From assembly GCF_902706285.1 (NCBI RefSeq), contig NZ_CACSKD010000001.1, positions 124,001 through 188,000 of the forward strand: 64,000 nucleotides of DNA, given 5' to 3'. Source of the stretch: Rhizobium sp. 18055. GTDB taxonomy: Bacteria > Pseudomonadota > Alphaproteobacteria > Rhizobiales > Rhizobiaceae. This document shows positions 28,732 to 38,135 of this stretch, piece after piece. How positions within the stretch are numbered: the first letter of the stretch is position 1; each line of letters starts with the position of its first letter. Position numbers and translations under genes: made by a program. Under the pieces are notes generated by a model. It searched no databases, had not been told where the DNA came from, and worked only from the letters and a program-made list of their open reading frames with translations.

Positions 28732-29643
28732 ATGGATTTGGCGGAAAGTAAGATTGAGCAGAGGGCTGTCTATCAGCCGGGAGCGAGCAGCATCGAGGGA
28801 TTGCCGACGGCACTCCAGATGTTTCACAACCATCCGCCGAGGATGCTGATGCCGCATTGGCATGTGCAGGTGGAGCTGAACTATATCATGCGCGGCCATG
28901 TGCATTATCGCCTGAATGGCCAGGACATCAGCATGAAGGCGGGCGACATGTGCCTGTTCTGGGGCGGGCAGCCACACCAGATGGACCAGAGCAGCGACGA
29001 TGCGATCTATGCCGGCGGGCATCTGCCGCTGGTCTATTTCTTCCGCATGCGCTTGCCGATCAACGTGTCCAGCCGGTTGATGAAGGGCGAGATCCTGTTC
29101 ACCTCGGCGACCGATGCTGCCGACATTCAGAACTTTCCGCGCTGGGTGGCCTATGCCAAGTCAGGCGATGCGGCCAAGGCCCAGCACGCCGTCGAGGAGA
29201 TGCTCCTGCGGATCGAGCGGATCGTTCTCGATCCGTATTCGATGCTGGCGCCAAACGGCCTGTCTGCGACCGATGATGCCGAGCAGGCCTATCCGCAATC
29301 ATCACGCACCGTGGCGCGAATGTGCGATTTCATCGCCGCCAACTTTCTGCAGGAAATCGATTCGGTCGATATCGCCCGCGCCGCCGACCTGCATCCGAAA
29401 TATGCGATGAACGTCTTCAAGAAGACGACGGGGATGACGCTCAACAAATACGTCAGCCTGCTGCGGCTGTCGCGCGCGCAGGCAATGCTGATGAACGAAG
29501 GGGCAAATGTATTGCAGGTGGCGATGGATAGCGGCTTCGGCTCGATCAGCGCCTTCAACAAGTCCTTCCGCCATATCGCCGGCATGTCGCCATCGGACTT
29601 CCGGCGCGATGCGCGCTGCATCACGCAATATGTGCCGGCCTGA
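28732..29643 (+). CDS. AraC family transcriptional regulator
   Basis: A 303-aa regulator, divergent from the sugar importer operon and presumably its controller. The N-terminal cupin-like effector domain (about 25-160) has the WHVQVELNYIMRGHVHY strand and PHQMDQ. The C-terminal double helix-turn-helix (about 197-300) contains IARAADLHPKYAMNVFKKTTGMTLNKYV and VAMDSGFGSISAFNKSFRHIAGMSP. It resembles the MelR-like subgroup. AAAAAGGGA precedes the ATG. The 86-bp intergenic space leaves little room for separate promoters, so both genes probably share control. Confidence 0.92.
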   Translation: MDLAESKIEQRAVYQPGASSIEGLPTALQMFHNHPPRMLMPHWHVQVELNYIMRGHVHYRLNGQDISMKAGDMCLFWGGQPHQMDQSSDDAIYAGGHLPLVYFFRMRLPINVSSRLMKGEILFTSATDAADIQNFPRWVAYAKSGDAAKAQHAVEEMLLRIERIVLDPYSMLAPNGLSATDDAEQAYPQSSRTVARMCDFIAANFLQEIDSVDIARAADLHPKYAMNVFKKTTGMTLNKYVSLLRLSRAQAMLMNEGANVLQVAMDSGFGSISAFNKSFRHIAGMSPSDFRRDARCITQYVPA

Positions 29644-29653
29644 GGCGGCTGGC

Positions 29654-30553
29654 TCAGGCTGATTCGAACAGTTTGTAGAGCAGTTCAGCCGATGCCGACA
29701 GTTCGCGGTCCTTCAGCTTCAGCAGCCCGAAATCGGGAACGGAGATATCCGCGGCGATCGGCAGGATGCGCAACAGCCGGTGCTGTTCCATCAGCCGGGC
29801 GACCGGTTCGGCGAGGATGGCGATCCGTTGGCTTTGGCGCATCAGCAGCATTGTCAATAGCGCGTCCGAGGTGGAGACTACGCTTTCGGGAACGATGCCA
29901 TGGCGGCGAATGAAGTCATCGGCGACATCGCGCAGGAACGAACCATGCGGCTGCAGCACCCAGCCCTGATGGCGGAGATCCTCTTCGGCGATATCGAGCT
30001 TGTCGGCCAGCGGATGGTCTTCCGCAACGACGACGCTGAGTGTCTCCTTGCCGAGCCGCTTATTGTCGAACAGCAGCGGGTTCATGCCGCTCGGGATGCG
30101 GCCAACGGCAAAATCGAGACGGCGGCTGAGCACGTCTTCGAGCAGCACGTCGCTGCTGCCGACAGTGATGCTGACATCGATCGTCGGATGCGTCTCGAAC
30201 AGCCGCTTCAGCGCCGGCGTGACGTAATCGGCGGCGGGCGTTATGATCGTCCCGAAGGCGACGCTGCCGCCCTGCCCGGCCGCCGCGACGACCATTTCAT
30301 ACTCGGCGCGCTTGGCCTCGGCGAGCAGTGTCTTGGCGTGGCGGACGATCACCTCGCCTTGCGTGGTGACGACCAGTCCGCGGTTGTGGCGTTCGAAAAG
30401 CTGGTGGCCGGACATCTGTTCCAGCTCGCTCAGCGTCCGCGACAGCCCCGGCTGCGAGACGCCGAACATTTCCGCCACCACCCCGAGCTTGCCGTGTTCG
30501 CTGAGCGCCACCAGCATCCGCATATGCCGCAGCTTGAATCCGTCCAGTCCCAT
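29654..30553 (-). CDS. LysR family regulator (GbpR-like) of the pentonate dehydratase locus
   Basis: A 299-aa LysR regulator. N-terminal winged helix: LRHMRMLVALSEHGKLGVVAEMFGVSQPGLSRTLSELEQMSG. The effector domain (about 90-295) is typical in length. In wording and context it resembles GbpR-type regulators, which control sugar-acid and arabinose/galactose genes in Agrobacterium. The ATG at 30553 is chosen because GAGGG precedes it and the helix-turn-helix begins correctly. It is divergent from the dehydratase gene, with a LysR box in between, and convergent with the AraC gene (11 bp apart). Confidence 0.9.
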   Translation of the reverse strand: MGLDGFKLRHMRMLVALSEHGKLGVVAEMFGVSQPGLSRTLSELEQMSGHQLFERHNRGLVVTTQGEVIVRHAKTLLAEAKRAEYEMVVAAAGQGGSVAFGTIITPAADYVTPALKRLFETHPTIDVSITVGSSDVLLEDVLSRRLDFAVGRIPSGMNPLLFDNKRLGKETLSVVVAEDHPLADKLDIAEEDLRHQGWVLQPHGSFLRDVADDFIRRHGIVPESVVSTSDALLTMLLMRQSQRIAILAEPVARLMEQHRLLRILPIAADISVPDFGLLKLKDRELSASAELLYKLFESA

Positions 30554-30565
30554 ACAAACCCTCTT

Positions 30566-30586
30566 GATATAAGTTATCCGCATATC
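30566..30586. promoter_or_regulatory. LysR-type operator (T-N11-A box)
   Basis: GATAT, eleven bases, ATATC: a perfect inverted repeat with the T-N11-A spacing typical of LysR regulators. It lies 13-33 bp before the LysR gene start and about 80-100 bp before the dehydratase ATG, suiting autorepression and activation of the divergent gene. Confidence 0.65.
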
Positions 30587-30663
30587 AGACTACAAAAGAC
30601 TGATTATACAATCCAGTATCGATCAGCTAAACGCATGACAACACCGGTGCAAATGCAAGGAAC

Positions 30664-32508
30664 ATGATCGTGGTCGAGAAAACGCCTGCCCCGCATAGTG
30701 AGAAAACTGTCGAGCAAAAGGCCGAGATGCCGCAGCTTCGATCCAAGGCCTGGTTCGACAATCTGGCCAATCCCGACATGACCGCGCTCTACCTTGAGCG
30801 CTACATGAACTTCGGACTCAGCCAGGAAGAGCTGCAGTCGGGCCGCCCGATCATCGGCATTGCCCAGACCGGCTCCGACCTGTCACCCTGCAATCGTCAT
30901 CACATCGAACTGGCAAAGCGCGTTCGCGAGGGTATCCGCGATGCCGGCGGTATTGCCATCGAATTTCCCGTGCATCCGATCCAGGAAACCGGCAAGCGCC
31001 CGACAGCCGGCCTCGACCGCAACCTCTCCTATCTCGGCCTCGTCGAGGTGCTCTACGGCTATCCGCTTGATGGCGTCGTGCTCACCATCGGCTGCGACAA
31101 GACCACGCCGGCCTGTCTTATGGCCGCGGCAACCGTGAACATCCCTGCGATCGCGTTGTCCGTCGGCCCGATGTTGAACGGCTGGTTCCGTGGCGAGCGT
31201 ACCGGCTCCGGCACGATTGTCTGGAAGGCCCGCGAAATGATGGCGCGCGGCGAGATCGACTACCAGGGCTTCGTCAAGCTCGTGGCCTCGTCGGCACCCT
31301 CAACCGGCTACTGCAATACCATGGGCACGGCGACGACGATGAACTCGCTCGCCGAAGCGCTGGGCATGCAGCTACCGGGTGCGGCCGCCATCCCCGCTCC
31401 CTATCGCGATCGCCAGGAGATCTCCTACGAGACCGGCCTTCGCATCGTCGAGATGGTCCGCGAGGACCTGAAGCCATCGGACATCCTGACCAAGGAAGCC
31501 TTCATCAACGCCATCAAGGTCAATTCGGCGATCGGTGGCTCGACCAACGCGCCGATCCACCTGAACGCGCTGGCCCGCCATGTCGGCGTAGACCTCACCG
31601 TCGATGACTGGCAGACCTATGGCGAGGAAATCCCGCTGCTCGTCAACCTGCAGCCGGCCGGCGAATATCTCGGCGAGGATTATTATCACGCCGGCGGCGT
31701 TCCCGCGGTCATGGGGGAATTGATCAAGCACAACCATCTCCACACTGGCGCCATGACGGTGAACGGCAAGACGGTTGGCGAGAACTACACCGCGTCTGTC
31801 ATCGAAGACGAAAAAGTCATCCGCCCGTTCGAGCGGCCACTGAAGGAACGCGCCGGCTTCCGGGTGCTGAAGGGCAACCTGTTCTCCTCGGCGATCATGA
31901 AGACCAGCGTCATCTCGCCGGAATTCCGTGGCCGCTATCTCTCCAATCCCAACGATCCTGAAGCCTTCACGGGCCGCGCCGTCGTCTTCGACGGGCCGGA
32001 GGATTATCATCACCGGATCGACGATCCGTCGCTTGCGATCGACGGCACGACGATCCTGTTCATGCGCGGCGCCGGTCCGATCGGCTATCCGGGCGCTGCC
32101 GAAGTCGTCAACATGCGGGCACCGGATTATCTGCTGAAGCAGGGCATCTCGTCGCTGCCTTGCGTTGGCGATGGCCGCCAATCCGGCACATCAGGTTCGC
32201 CGTCGATCCTCAACGCCTCGCCGGAAGCGGCAGCCGGTGGTGGCCTCGCCATTCTGCAGACCGGCGACCAGGTGCGAATCGACCTGAACAAGGGCACGGC
32301 CGATATCCTGATCAGCGACGCGGAGATCGCATCGCGTCGCGCAGCACTCGACGCTGACGGCGGCTATGCATTCCCCGAGAGCCAGACGCCATGGCAGGAA
32401 ATCCAGCGCTCCTATGTCGGCCAGCTGGAAACCGGCGCGGTGCTGGAGCCGGCGGTGAAGTATCAGCGGATTGCCCAGACCAAGGGCATACCGCGCGATA
32501 ACCACTAA
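30664..32508 (+). CDS. D-xylonate (pentonate) dehydratase, IlvD/EDD family
   Basis: A 614-aa dehydratase closest in wording to XylD of Caulobacter (shared segments [43 protein letters not shown] and [13 protein letters not shown]). It removes water from a sugar acid to give 2-keto-3-deoxypentonate. Cys 76, 144 (GCDKTTP) and 217 (YCNTMGTA) fall at the iron-sulfur ligand positions of the family. Length is a little above the Caulobacter enzyme because of about 25 extra N-terminal residues. AAGGA precedes the ATG. Arabinonate or fuconate cannot be excluded as substrate. A terminator-like hairpin follows before the next gene. Confidence 0.9.
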   Translation: MIVVEKTPAPHSEKTVEQKAEMPQLRSKAWFDNLANPDMTALYLERYMNFGLSQEELQSGRPIIGIAQTGSDLSPCNRHHIELAKRVREGIRDAGGIAIEFPVHPIQETGKRPTAGLDRNLSYLGLVEVLYGYPLDGVVLTIGCDKTTPACLMAAATVNIPAIALSVGPMLNGWFRGERTGSGTIVWKAREMMARGEIDYQGFVKLVASSAPSTGYCNTMGTATTMNSLAEALGMQLPGAAAIPAPYRDRQEISYETGLRIVEMVREDLKPSDILTKEAFINAIKVNSAIGGSTNAPIHLNALARHVGVDLTVDDWQTYGEEIPLLVNLQPAGEYLGEDYYHAGGVPAVMGELIKHNHLHTGAMTVNGKTVGENYTASVIEDEKVIRPFERPLKERAGFRVLKGNLFSSAIMKTSVISPEFRGRYLSNPNDPEAFTGRAVVFDGPEDYHHRIDDPSLAIDGTTILFMRGAGPIGYPGAAEVVNMRAPDYLLKQGISSLPCVGDGRQSGTSGSPSILNASPEAAAGGGLAILQTGDQVRIDLNKGTADILISDAEIASRRAALDADGGYAFPESQTPWQEIQRSYVGQLETGAVLEPAVKYQRIAQTKGIPRDNH

Positions 32509-32670
32509 CTTCCATGCGCCGGTCCAGCGCGTTTTGACCGTGCGGAGGATCTCGTCTATTCCGTGGGCTCGTGTCGAAAAAACATCGAATCCACGATCGG
32601 ATTGCAGGCAGATGACCAAGTTTGGCGATTGCGGCCTTGCCGGTCGGTGTCTGATGTGATCGATGTCCCC

Positions 32671-32707
32671 GCGCCGCCGGGTTGGAGGCGGCGCATTCCT
32701 TTTTATT
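32671..32707 (+). terminator. Terminator or attenuator between dehydratase and FAH genes
   Basis: GCGCCGCC (32671-32678) pairs with GGCGGCGC (32687-32694), followed by ATTCCTTTTTATT. It has the form of a full Rho-independent terminator although the next gene appears to belong to the same pathway. Confidence 0.75.
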
Positions 32708-32739
32708 GAAGAGCGCATCCATCGCTCGCGTGACGGAAT

Positions 32740-33906
32740 ATGACGATGCCCCATAATCTTCTTGACGCTGCTGCTTCCGGCGGCCTGTTTGTCGGTCGCG
32801 CCTGGAACCCGGCCGCTGCAGGCCCCAGCATTGTGGCGATCCGCGACGGCCAGTTGGTCGATATTACCTCTAAGGAAGCGCCAACGCTGAGCGCACTTCT
32901 GGAACAGCCGGACCCGGCGGCATTCGTCCGTGCGGCCACGGGCCAGCCTCTAGGTACGCTCGATGAAATCGCCGCGAACAGCACCGGCAAGCCGGACGCT
33001 TCGCTGCCCTATCTGCTCGCCCCCGTTGACCTGCAGGCTATCAAGGCCTGCGGCGTCACCTTCGCCCAGTCGATGATCGAGCGGGTGATCGAGGAGAAGG
33101 CAGCCGGTAGCGCCGAACGCGCCGCGGCCATCCGCGAACGCGTCAGCACGCTGATCGGCGGCAGCCTCAACAATCTGAAGGCCGGCTCGCCGGAAGCGGC
33201 GACCGTCAAACAGGCGCTGATCGAGGAAGGCATGTGGTCGCAGTATCTCGAAGTCGGCATCGGCCCGGATGCAGAGGTGTTCACCAAGGCGCCGGTTCTG
33301 TCTTCGGTCGGCTGGGGTGCCGATGTCGGCCTGCATCCGGTCTCGACCTGGAACAACCCGGAGCCGGAAATCGTGCTTGCGGTCGATAGCCGCGGCGAAA
33401 TCAAGGGGGCGACGCTCGGCAACGACGTCAACCTTCGCGATGTCGAAGGGCGTTCGGCGCTGCTGCTCGGCAAGGCGAAGGACAACAATGCGTCCTGCTC
33501 GATCGGCCCGTTCATCCGCCTGTTTGATGCAAGCTTCGGTCTCGATGACGTCCGCAAGGCCGAGCTTGACCTGAAGGTGTCGGGCGAAGACGGGTTCGTG
33601 CTGCACGGCAAGAGTTCGATGTCGAAGATCAGCCGCGATCCGACCGATCTGGTCCGTCAGACATCCGGCGCGCATCACCAGTATCCCGACGGCTTCATGC
33701 TGTTCCTGGGAACACTGTTTGCCCCCACACAGGATCGCGATGCGCCGAACCAGGGCTTTACCCACAAGATCGGCGATGTGGTCGAGATTTCCTCACCGGG
33801 TCTCGGAGCGCTCGTCAATACGGTTCGACGCTCGAACGAGTGCCCGCCCTGGACCTTCGGCATCAGCGCTCTGATGTCCAATCTGGCCAAACGCGGACTG
33901 CTCTGA
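32740..33906 (+). CDS. FAH-family 2-keto-3-deoxypentonate dehydratase (XylX-like)
   Basis: A 388-aa protein of the fumarylacetoacetate hydrolase superfamily, long form, the group that includes XylX of the Weimberg pathway (2-keto-3-deoxyxylonate to alpha-ketoglutarate semialdehyde). Recognised parts: LLAPVDLQAIKACGVTFAQSM, the metal-site region VGIGPDAEVFTKAPVLSSVG, WNNPEPEIVLAV and a FMLFLGTLF segment. Neighbourhood with the xylonate-type dehydratase supports this reaction over a true fumarylacetoacetase. The ribosome site is weak. Two terminators flank it, so it may have its own promoter in the 230-bp gap upstream. Dehydrogenases for the first and last steps are not in the window. Confidence 0.8.
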   Translation: MTMPHNLLDAAASGGLFVGRAWNPAAAGPSIVAIRDGQLVDITSKEAPTLSALLEQPDPAAFVRAATGQPLGTLDEIAANSTGKPDASLPYLLAPVDLQAIKACGVTFAQSMIERVIEEKAAGSAERAAAIRERVSTLIGGSLNNLKAGSPEAATVKQALIEEGMWSQYLEVGIGPDAEVFTKAPVLSSVGWGADVGLHPVSTWNNPEPEIVLAVDSRGEIKGATLGNDVNLRDVEGRSALLLGKAKDNNASCSIGPFIRLFDASFGLDDVRKAELDLKVSGEDGFVLHGKSSMSKISRDPTDLVRQTSGAHHQYPDGFMLFLGTLFAPTQDRDAPNQGFTHKIGDVVEISSPGLGALVNTVRRSNECPPWTFGISALMSNLAKRGLL

Positions 33907-33921
33907 ACCCGTGGCGATCAA

Positions 33922-33949
33922 GGAATGGCGGCATGCCGCCGTTCCTTTT
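33922..33949 (+). terminator. Rho-independent terminator
   Basis: GGAATGGCGGC and GCCGCCGTTCC pair (one G-T wobble) across a two-base gap and are followed by TTTT. It lies 16 bp after the FAH-family gene. Confidence 0.8.
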
Positions 33950-34041
33950 AAAAAATACTTGGGTTCGGGTCGCTACGCCTGTCCATTCCGGCCTTCACGC
34001 ATATATCCACCCTGGAAACGTGGTGAACCAGTGAGAACCCA

Positions 34042-34326
34042 ATGAGACTGATAGCGGCGGCCATGATTGGAATGGTCATCCTTGCAGGATGTACCACAGG
34101 CAAGGACTACTCGGCGGCGGGTGTCGATCCGATACCCGGAAGCATCATCTATGGCGGGCAGCCGCGGACGAAGCTGACGAAATCTCCGATCGGCTCCACT
34201 TTCCCGCATAATTTCATCGACCAGTACGGCCAGCAGGTCGACGAGACCTACATGATCCAGCCGGATCGGACGCTGAAGATCGTTCACCGCGAGATCAGGC
34301 CCATTCGCTTCGGCGGTAGAGATTGA
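34042..34326 (+). CDS. Small lipoprotein, hypothetical
   Basis: A 94-aa protein with a lipoprotein signal sequence: hydrophobic core then LAGC as lipobox with Cys at about 16. The mature part (TTGKDYSAAGVDPIPGSIIYGGQP onward) is not assigned to a family. No Asp at position +2 after Cys, so outer-membrane sorting is plausible. Monocistronic, between a terminator and the XRE gene. Confidence 0.7.
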   Translation: MRLIAAAMIGMVILAGCTTGKDYSAAGVDPIPGSIIYGGQPRTKLTKSPIGSTFPHNFIDQYGQQVDETYMIQPDRTLKIVHREIRPIRFGGRD

Positions 34327-34491
34327 TCCCATGCACGCAGCGCGCGCATCCTGAGACTTTTGTCGAGGATATCACCTTATCGTCATAGCCCTGCGGTTGA
34401 ATTTGATGCCGCGCTGAGACAAACTGTTGTTGCTGGGAGGAGCCGGTTAGCCGGGGATCGGTTCGATCAGTTTCGGCATAGGAAATTTAGA

Positions 34492-34950
34492 ATGAATGCA
34501 AAGACACCGAATGCAATCGATAGCTATGTAGGCTCGCAAGTCAGGGTGCGCAGGCAGTTGCTGGGACTGAGTCAGGAAAGGCTCGCAGAGCAGATCGGCG
34601 TTACGTTCCAGCAAGTGCAGAAATACGAAAAAGGCATGAACCGGATCGGCGCCAGCCGGCTGCAGCGCATCGCTGAGGTTCTGAACACCTCCCCAAGCTT
34701 CTTCTTCCAGCAGGACCCCTCGGAGCCGTTGTCGCTTGCCGGTCTTGATTTGAGCGTCACAACAGACCCGGTCGCGGAGTTCCTGCACTCCAAGGAAGGG
34801 CTCGCGTTGAACAAGGCGTTCATCAAGATCACCGACCAGCATCTTCGCGAAAAGATCGTCGCGCTGGTGAAAGCCATGGCGCAGACACAAGTGGATCGGT
34901 CCGGCCCTGCCTCGGCAGGCAAGTCTGGCGCATCGCCCTCCCAGCAATGA
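34492..34950 (+). CDS. XRE family transcriptional regulator
   Basis: A 152-aa regulator. The helix-turn-helix (about 13-70) reads VRVRRQLLGLSQERLAEQIGVTFQQVQKYEKG, the form common in rhizobial cI/Cro-like proteins. The C-terminal 60 residues are helical, ending in a disordered Ala/Ser-rich tail. The ATG at 34492 starts MNAKTPNAIDSYVG, the usual opening of this group; an upstream in-frame ATG lacks a ribosome site. Targets are unknown. Confidence 0.88.
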   Translation: MNAKTPNAIDSYVGSQVRVRRQLLGLSQERLAEQIGVTFQQVQKYEKGMNRIGASRLQRIAEVLNTSPSFFFQQDPSEPLSLAGLDLSVTTDPVAEFLHSKEGLALNKAFIKITDQHLREKIVALVKAMAQTQVDRSGPASAGKSGASPSQQ

Positions 34951-35030
34951 CGTTTGAGGTCGGAGGCGTCATCGTCTCCATATACAGGCGGCGTCAGCCA
35001 TTGGCGCCGCAACCGGCACGAAAACGGCAA

Positions 35031-35053
35031 AGGGCGCCCACTTGGGACGCCCT
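35031..35053 (-). terminator. Terminator hairpin of the M20 operon
   Basis: Read on the minus strand: AGGGCGTCCC pairs with GGGCGCCCT (one bulged base), followed by TTGCCGTTTTC. It lies about 70 bp past the M20 hydrolase stop and before the convergent XRE gene. Confidence 0.6.
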
Positions 35054-35124
35054 GATACTTCGATGATTGCTTCGTCAGCATTCGACACCTGCCGGCCAAG
35101 CAGCCGGCTTGGCCATTTCAGGCA

Positions 35125-36306
35125 TCATTCGTCGAGATAGCGTTCCGTCAGCCGCGCCCACATCGCTGCACCCGCCGTCAGGCTGTCGTCGGCGAAGTCA
35201 TACTTGGCACTGTGGAGAATAGCCGAGTTCATGCCGTTGCCGAGGCGCAGGAAGCTGCCGGGCTTGTGCTGCAGGAAATGCGAGAAGTCCTCGCTGCCTG
35301 GAATGAGCGGGCAGAGCGCCACATTGCCCTCGCCGACCAGTTCTTCGGCGACCATGCGTGCAAACGCGGTTTCCTTCTCCGAATTGACCACAACGGGATT
35401 TCCGTAGGTATAGATAATCTCGACGGTGGCGCCGAAGCCCTCGACGATCGATTGCGTCAGTGTCTTGATGCGCTTCTCGAGAATTTCGCGAACCTTCGGA
35501 TCGAACGACCGGACCGTCATCAGCATCCTGGCGCTCTCGGGAATGACGTTGGCAGCCTCCCCCGAATGGATCGCGCCGACCGTGATGACGGCGGTCTGCG
35601 TCGGGTCGATGTTGCGGGAAACGACCGACTGCAGGGAAACGACGAGATTGCAGGCGACGACAACAGGATCGATCGTCAGATGCGGACGGGAGGCGTGGCC
35701 ACCCTTGCCGGTGATCCTGATCTCGACCGTGTCGGCCGCAGCCATCAGCGGGCCGGAGCGCATCAGCCAGCTGCCCTCGGGGGCGCCCGGATGGTTGTGC
35801 AGGCCGAAAATCGCGTCAAAGGGGAAGCGTTCGAACAGGCCGTCATCGATCATCGCCTGGGCACCGCTGAAGCCGCCTGCCTCTTCGGCCGGCTGGAAGA
35901 TCAGGTTGACCGTGCCATTGAATTTTCGCGTGCGCGCCAGATATTCGGCAGCGCCGAGGAGCACGGTGGTGTGGCCATCATGGCCGCAGGCGTGCATCTT
36001 GCCCGGTACCGTGCTGGCATAGGGCTTTCCTGTTTGTTCGGTGATCGGCAGTGCGTCCATATCGGCGCGGATGGCGATGCTCTTCTTGCCAGCGCCTGCG
36101 GTCATGCGGGCAACGATGCCGTGGCCACCGACATTGCGCGTCACCTCGTAGCCCCAGCCTTCCAGCTTGTCAGCCACGAAACGGGAGGTCTCTACCTCAT
36201 CGAACGACAGCTCGGGATGGGCATGGAGATGCTGGCGGATGGCGCGGAGTTCGGCATCCATTGGCGCGAAATCCGAAAGGCGGGCGAAATCGTTATCGAT
36301 GGTCAT
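35125..36306 (-). CDS. M20 family amidohydrolase (hippurate hydrolase/IAA-amino acid hydrolase type)
   Basis: A 393-aa zinc hydrolase that splits N-acyl amino acids or related amides. Metal-site motifs: ADMDALPI, MHACGHDGHT and EEAGGFSGAQ, then HNHPGAPEG and the dimerization-domain segment GKGGHASRPH. It is of the M20D group (hippurate, N-acetyl-diaminopimelate, IAA-conjugate hydrolases). The ATG at 36306 gives MTIDNDFARLSDF. It is the last gene of a five-gene minus-strand operon with a polar amino acid importer, so it most likely acts on the imported compound in the cytoplasm. Confidence 0.9.
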   Translation of the reverse strand: MTIDNDFARLSDFAPMDAELRAIRQHLHAHPELSFDEVETSRFVADKLEGWGYEVTRNVGGHGIVARMTAGAGKKSIAIRADMDALPITEQTGKPYASTVPGKMHACGHDGHTTVLLGAAEYLARTRKFNGTVNLIFQPAEEAGGFSGAQAMIDDGLFERFPFDAIFGLHNHPGAPEGSWLMRSGPLMAAADTVEIRITGKGGHASRPHLTIDPVVVACNLVVSLQSVVSRNIDPTQTAVITVGAIHSGEAANVIPESARMLMTVRSFDPKVREILEKRIKTLTQSIVEGFGATVEIIYTYGNPVVVNSEKETAFARMVAEELVGEGNVALCPLIPGSEDFSHFLQHKPGSFLRLGNGMNSAILHSAKYDFADDSLTAGAAMWARLTERYLDE

Positions 36307-36414
36307 CTTTGTTCCAATTTTTTTGCATGCGCTGTCCAGCACCGGCCCCGCGCTGGGGCCAGCTGGCTTTTTCAGATCCGATGTGAAAGGCCCGCGCGCG
36401 TTGTGCGCGAGACC

Positions 36415-37209
36415 TCAGAGGAAGCGCGACAGGAAGGCCTGGGTGCGCGGATGTTGCGGATTGCCGATCACATCTTCGGGCTTGCCCTGCTCGATGATGT
36501 GGCCGCCATCCATGAACACCACCCTGTCGGCAGCTTCGCGGGCAAAGCCGATCTCGTGGGTGACGACGATCATCGTCAGGCCCTGCTTAGCCAGATCCTT
36601 CATCGTCGCCAGCACTTCGCCGACGAGTTCGGGATCGAGCGCCGAGGTCGGTTCGTCGAACAGCATCAGCTTTGGTTTGATCGCCAGGGCGCGGGCAATC
36701 GCCACGCGCTGCTGCTGGCCACCGGACAGCTGGCGGGGATAGGCATTGGCCTTCTCCGACAGGCCGACGCGTTCCAGCAGTCGCTTGGCGTTTTCGATTG
36801 CAGCCTTGCGGCTTTCGCCATGGACGCCAACCGGCGCCTCGATGATGTTCTGCAGCACCGTCATGTGCGGGTAGAGATTGAACTGCTGAAACACCATGCC
36901 GATCTTGCGGCGCTGGCGAGCAATCCCGTTGGCAGAAAGCTTCTCCAGCCGGTCATTACGGAGCTTGTAGCCGATCTGCTCGCCATCCACCTCGATAAAT
37001 CCCTGCTGGATGGCTTCGAGGTGGTTGATACAGCGCAGGAAGGTGGACTTTCCCGATCCGGATGGACCGAGCACGACCACGACCTCCCCCGGCATGATGT
37101 CGAGGTCGATGCCCTTCAGCACTTCGAGCTCGTCGAAGGACTTGTGAACGTTACGGGCCTGCACCAGAGGCTTTGCCGTATCGCCAGTTGCACTGGAAAC
37201 TGCGGTCAA
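36415..37209 (-). CDS. Polar amino acid ABC transporter ATP-binding protein (GlnQ type)
   Basis: A 264-aa ATPase of the GlnQ/HisP group. Walker [26 protein letters not shown], signature [14 protein letters not shown], Walker [15 protein letters not shown] and [20 protein letters not shown]. Four-base overlap with the permease gene (37206-37209). It is followed by a 108-bp gap and the M20 hydrolase. Confidence 0.95.
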   Translation of the reverse strand: MTAVSSATGDTAKPLVQARNVHKSFDELEVLKGIDLDIMPGEVVVVLGPSGSGKSTFLRCINHLEAIQQGFIEVDGEQIGYKLRNDRLEKLSANGIARQRRKIGMVFQQFNLYPHMTVLQNIIEAPVGVHGESRKAAIENAKRLLERVGLSEKANAYPRQLSGGQQQRVAIARALAIKPKLMLFDEPTSALDPELVGEVLATMKDLAKQGLTMIVVTHEIGFAREAADRVVFMDGGHIIEQGKPEDVIGNPQHPRTQAFLSRFL

Positions 37210-38135
37210 TGGCTTGCCTCCTCTGTGGCGACTGCGACAGGCTTTGCAGCCCCGCCGTTACGACGGTCGCTGCGGCCGTAATAGGCTTCGATATAGCTCT
37301 GGCCGATATTCAGCACCGAGGTGATGAGGAGGTACCAGATGACCGCGACCATCAGCATCGGCACGATCTCGAAGGTACGGTTGTAGATCGACTGCACCGA
37401 ATAGAGCAGATCAGCCATGGCGATGACGCTGACGAGCGAGGTTGCCTTGATCATGCTGATCAGCTGGTTGCCGGTCGGCGGCACGATCGAGCGCATCGCC
37501 TGGGGGATGATGATCCGCCGCAAGGCGCGCGCCTTGGTCATCCCGAAAGCCTCGGCTGTTTCCGCCTGACCGCGATCGACGGAAAGCAGGCCGCCACGGA
37601 TGATTTCCGCCATATAGGCCGCTTCGTTGAGCGCAAGGCCGACGATTGCAGCGGTCATCGGGGTGATCACCGCGTTGGTATCCCAGCTGATCAGCGACGG
37701 ACCAAACGGGATGGCAATCGACAGCTGCGGAAACAGCGTCGACATGTTGTACCAGAAGATCAACTGCACCAGCAGCGGCGTGCCGCGGAAGAACCAGATG
37801 AACAGCGAGGCAAAACCGCTTGCCAGCCGGTCATCGGACATCCGCATGATCGCGATCAGCAGGCCGAGCGCGACGCCGATGATCATGGCGATGACAGTCA
37901 AGCCAAGGCTGACGTACAGGCCGCTGATGACGGTCGGGTCGAAGAAATACTGGGCAACGACGGGCCAGCCGAAATTCTCGTTGTTGGCGACGATCCAGAC
38001 GAAATCGGCAACAAGGATAGCGATGACGACCCAGAGGGCAAGACGACCCGTTCTGAACGGCGCGTGGGCTGTCGCTACGTCGCGGTAGTCTGCACCGCCA
38101 GATGGCGGTGCATTGGTTTTGGTGTTGGTGCTCAT
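37206..38135 (-). CDS. Polar amino acid ABC transporter permease
   Basis: A 309-aa permease of the His/Glu/Gln/Arg family with about five to six membrane helices and an N-terminal cytoplasmic extension. The EAA motif region is [26 protein letters not shown], and [13 protein letters not shown] marks the family. The ATG at 38135 overlaps the stop of the binding protein gene (38132-38135). Only one permease gene is present, so it would work as a homodimer, which occurs in this class. Confidence 0.93.
   Translation of the reverse strand: MSTNTKTNAPPSGGADYRDVATAHAPFRTGRLALWVVIAILVADFVWIVANNENFGWPVVAQYFFDPTVISGLYVSLGLTVIAMIIGVALGLLIAIMRMSDDRLASGFASLFIWFFRGTPLLVQLIFWYNMSTLFPQLSIAIPFGPSLISWDTNAVITPMTAAIVGLALNEAAYMAEIIRGGLLSVDRGQAETAEAFGMTKARALRRIIIPQAMRSIVPPTGNQLISMIKATSLVSVIAMADLLYSVQSIYNRTFEIVPMLMVAVIWYLLITSVLNIGQSYIEAYYGRSDRRNGGAAKPVAVATEEASH

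Noticed and set aside
35212..37281. 689-aa open frame antisense to M20 and GlnQ genes
   Set aside because: Spans two real genes and their gap in the opposite direction; no recognisable domain.
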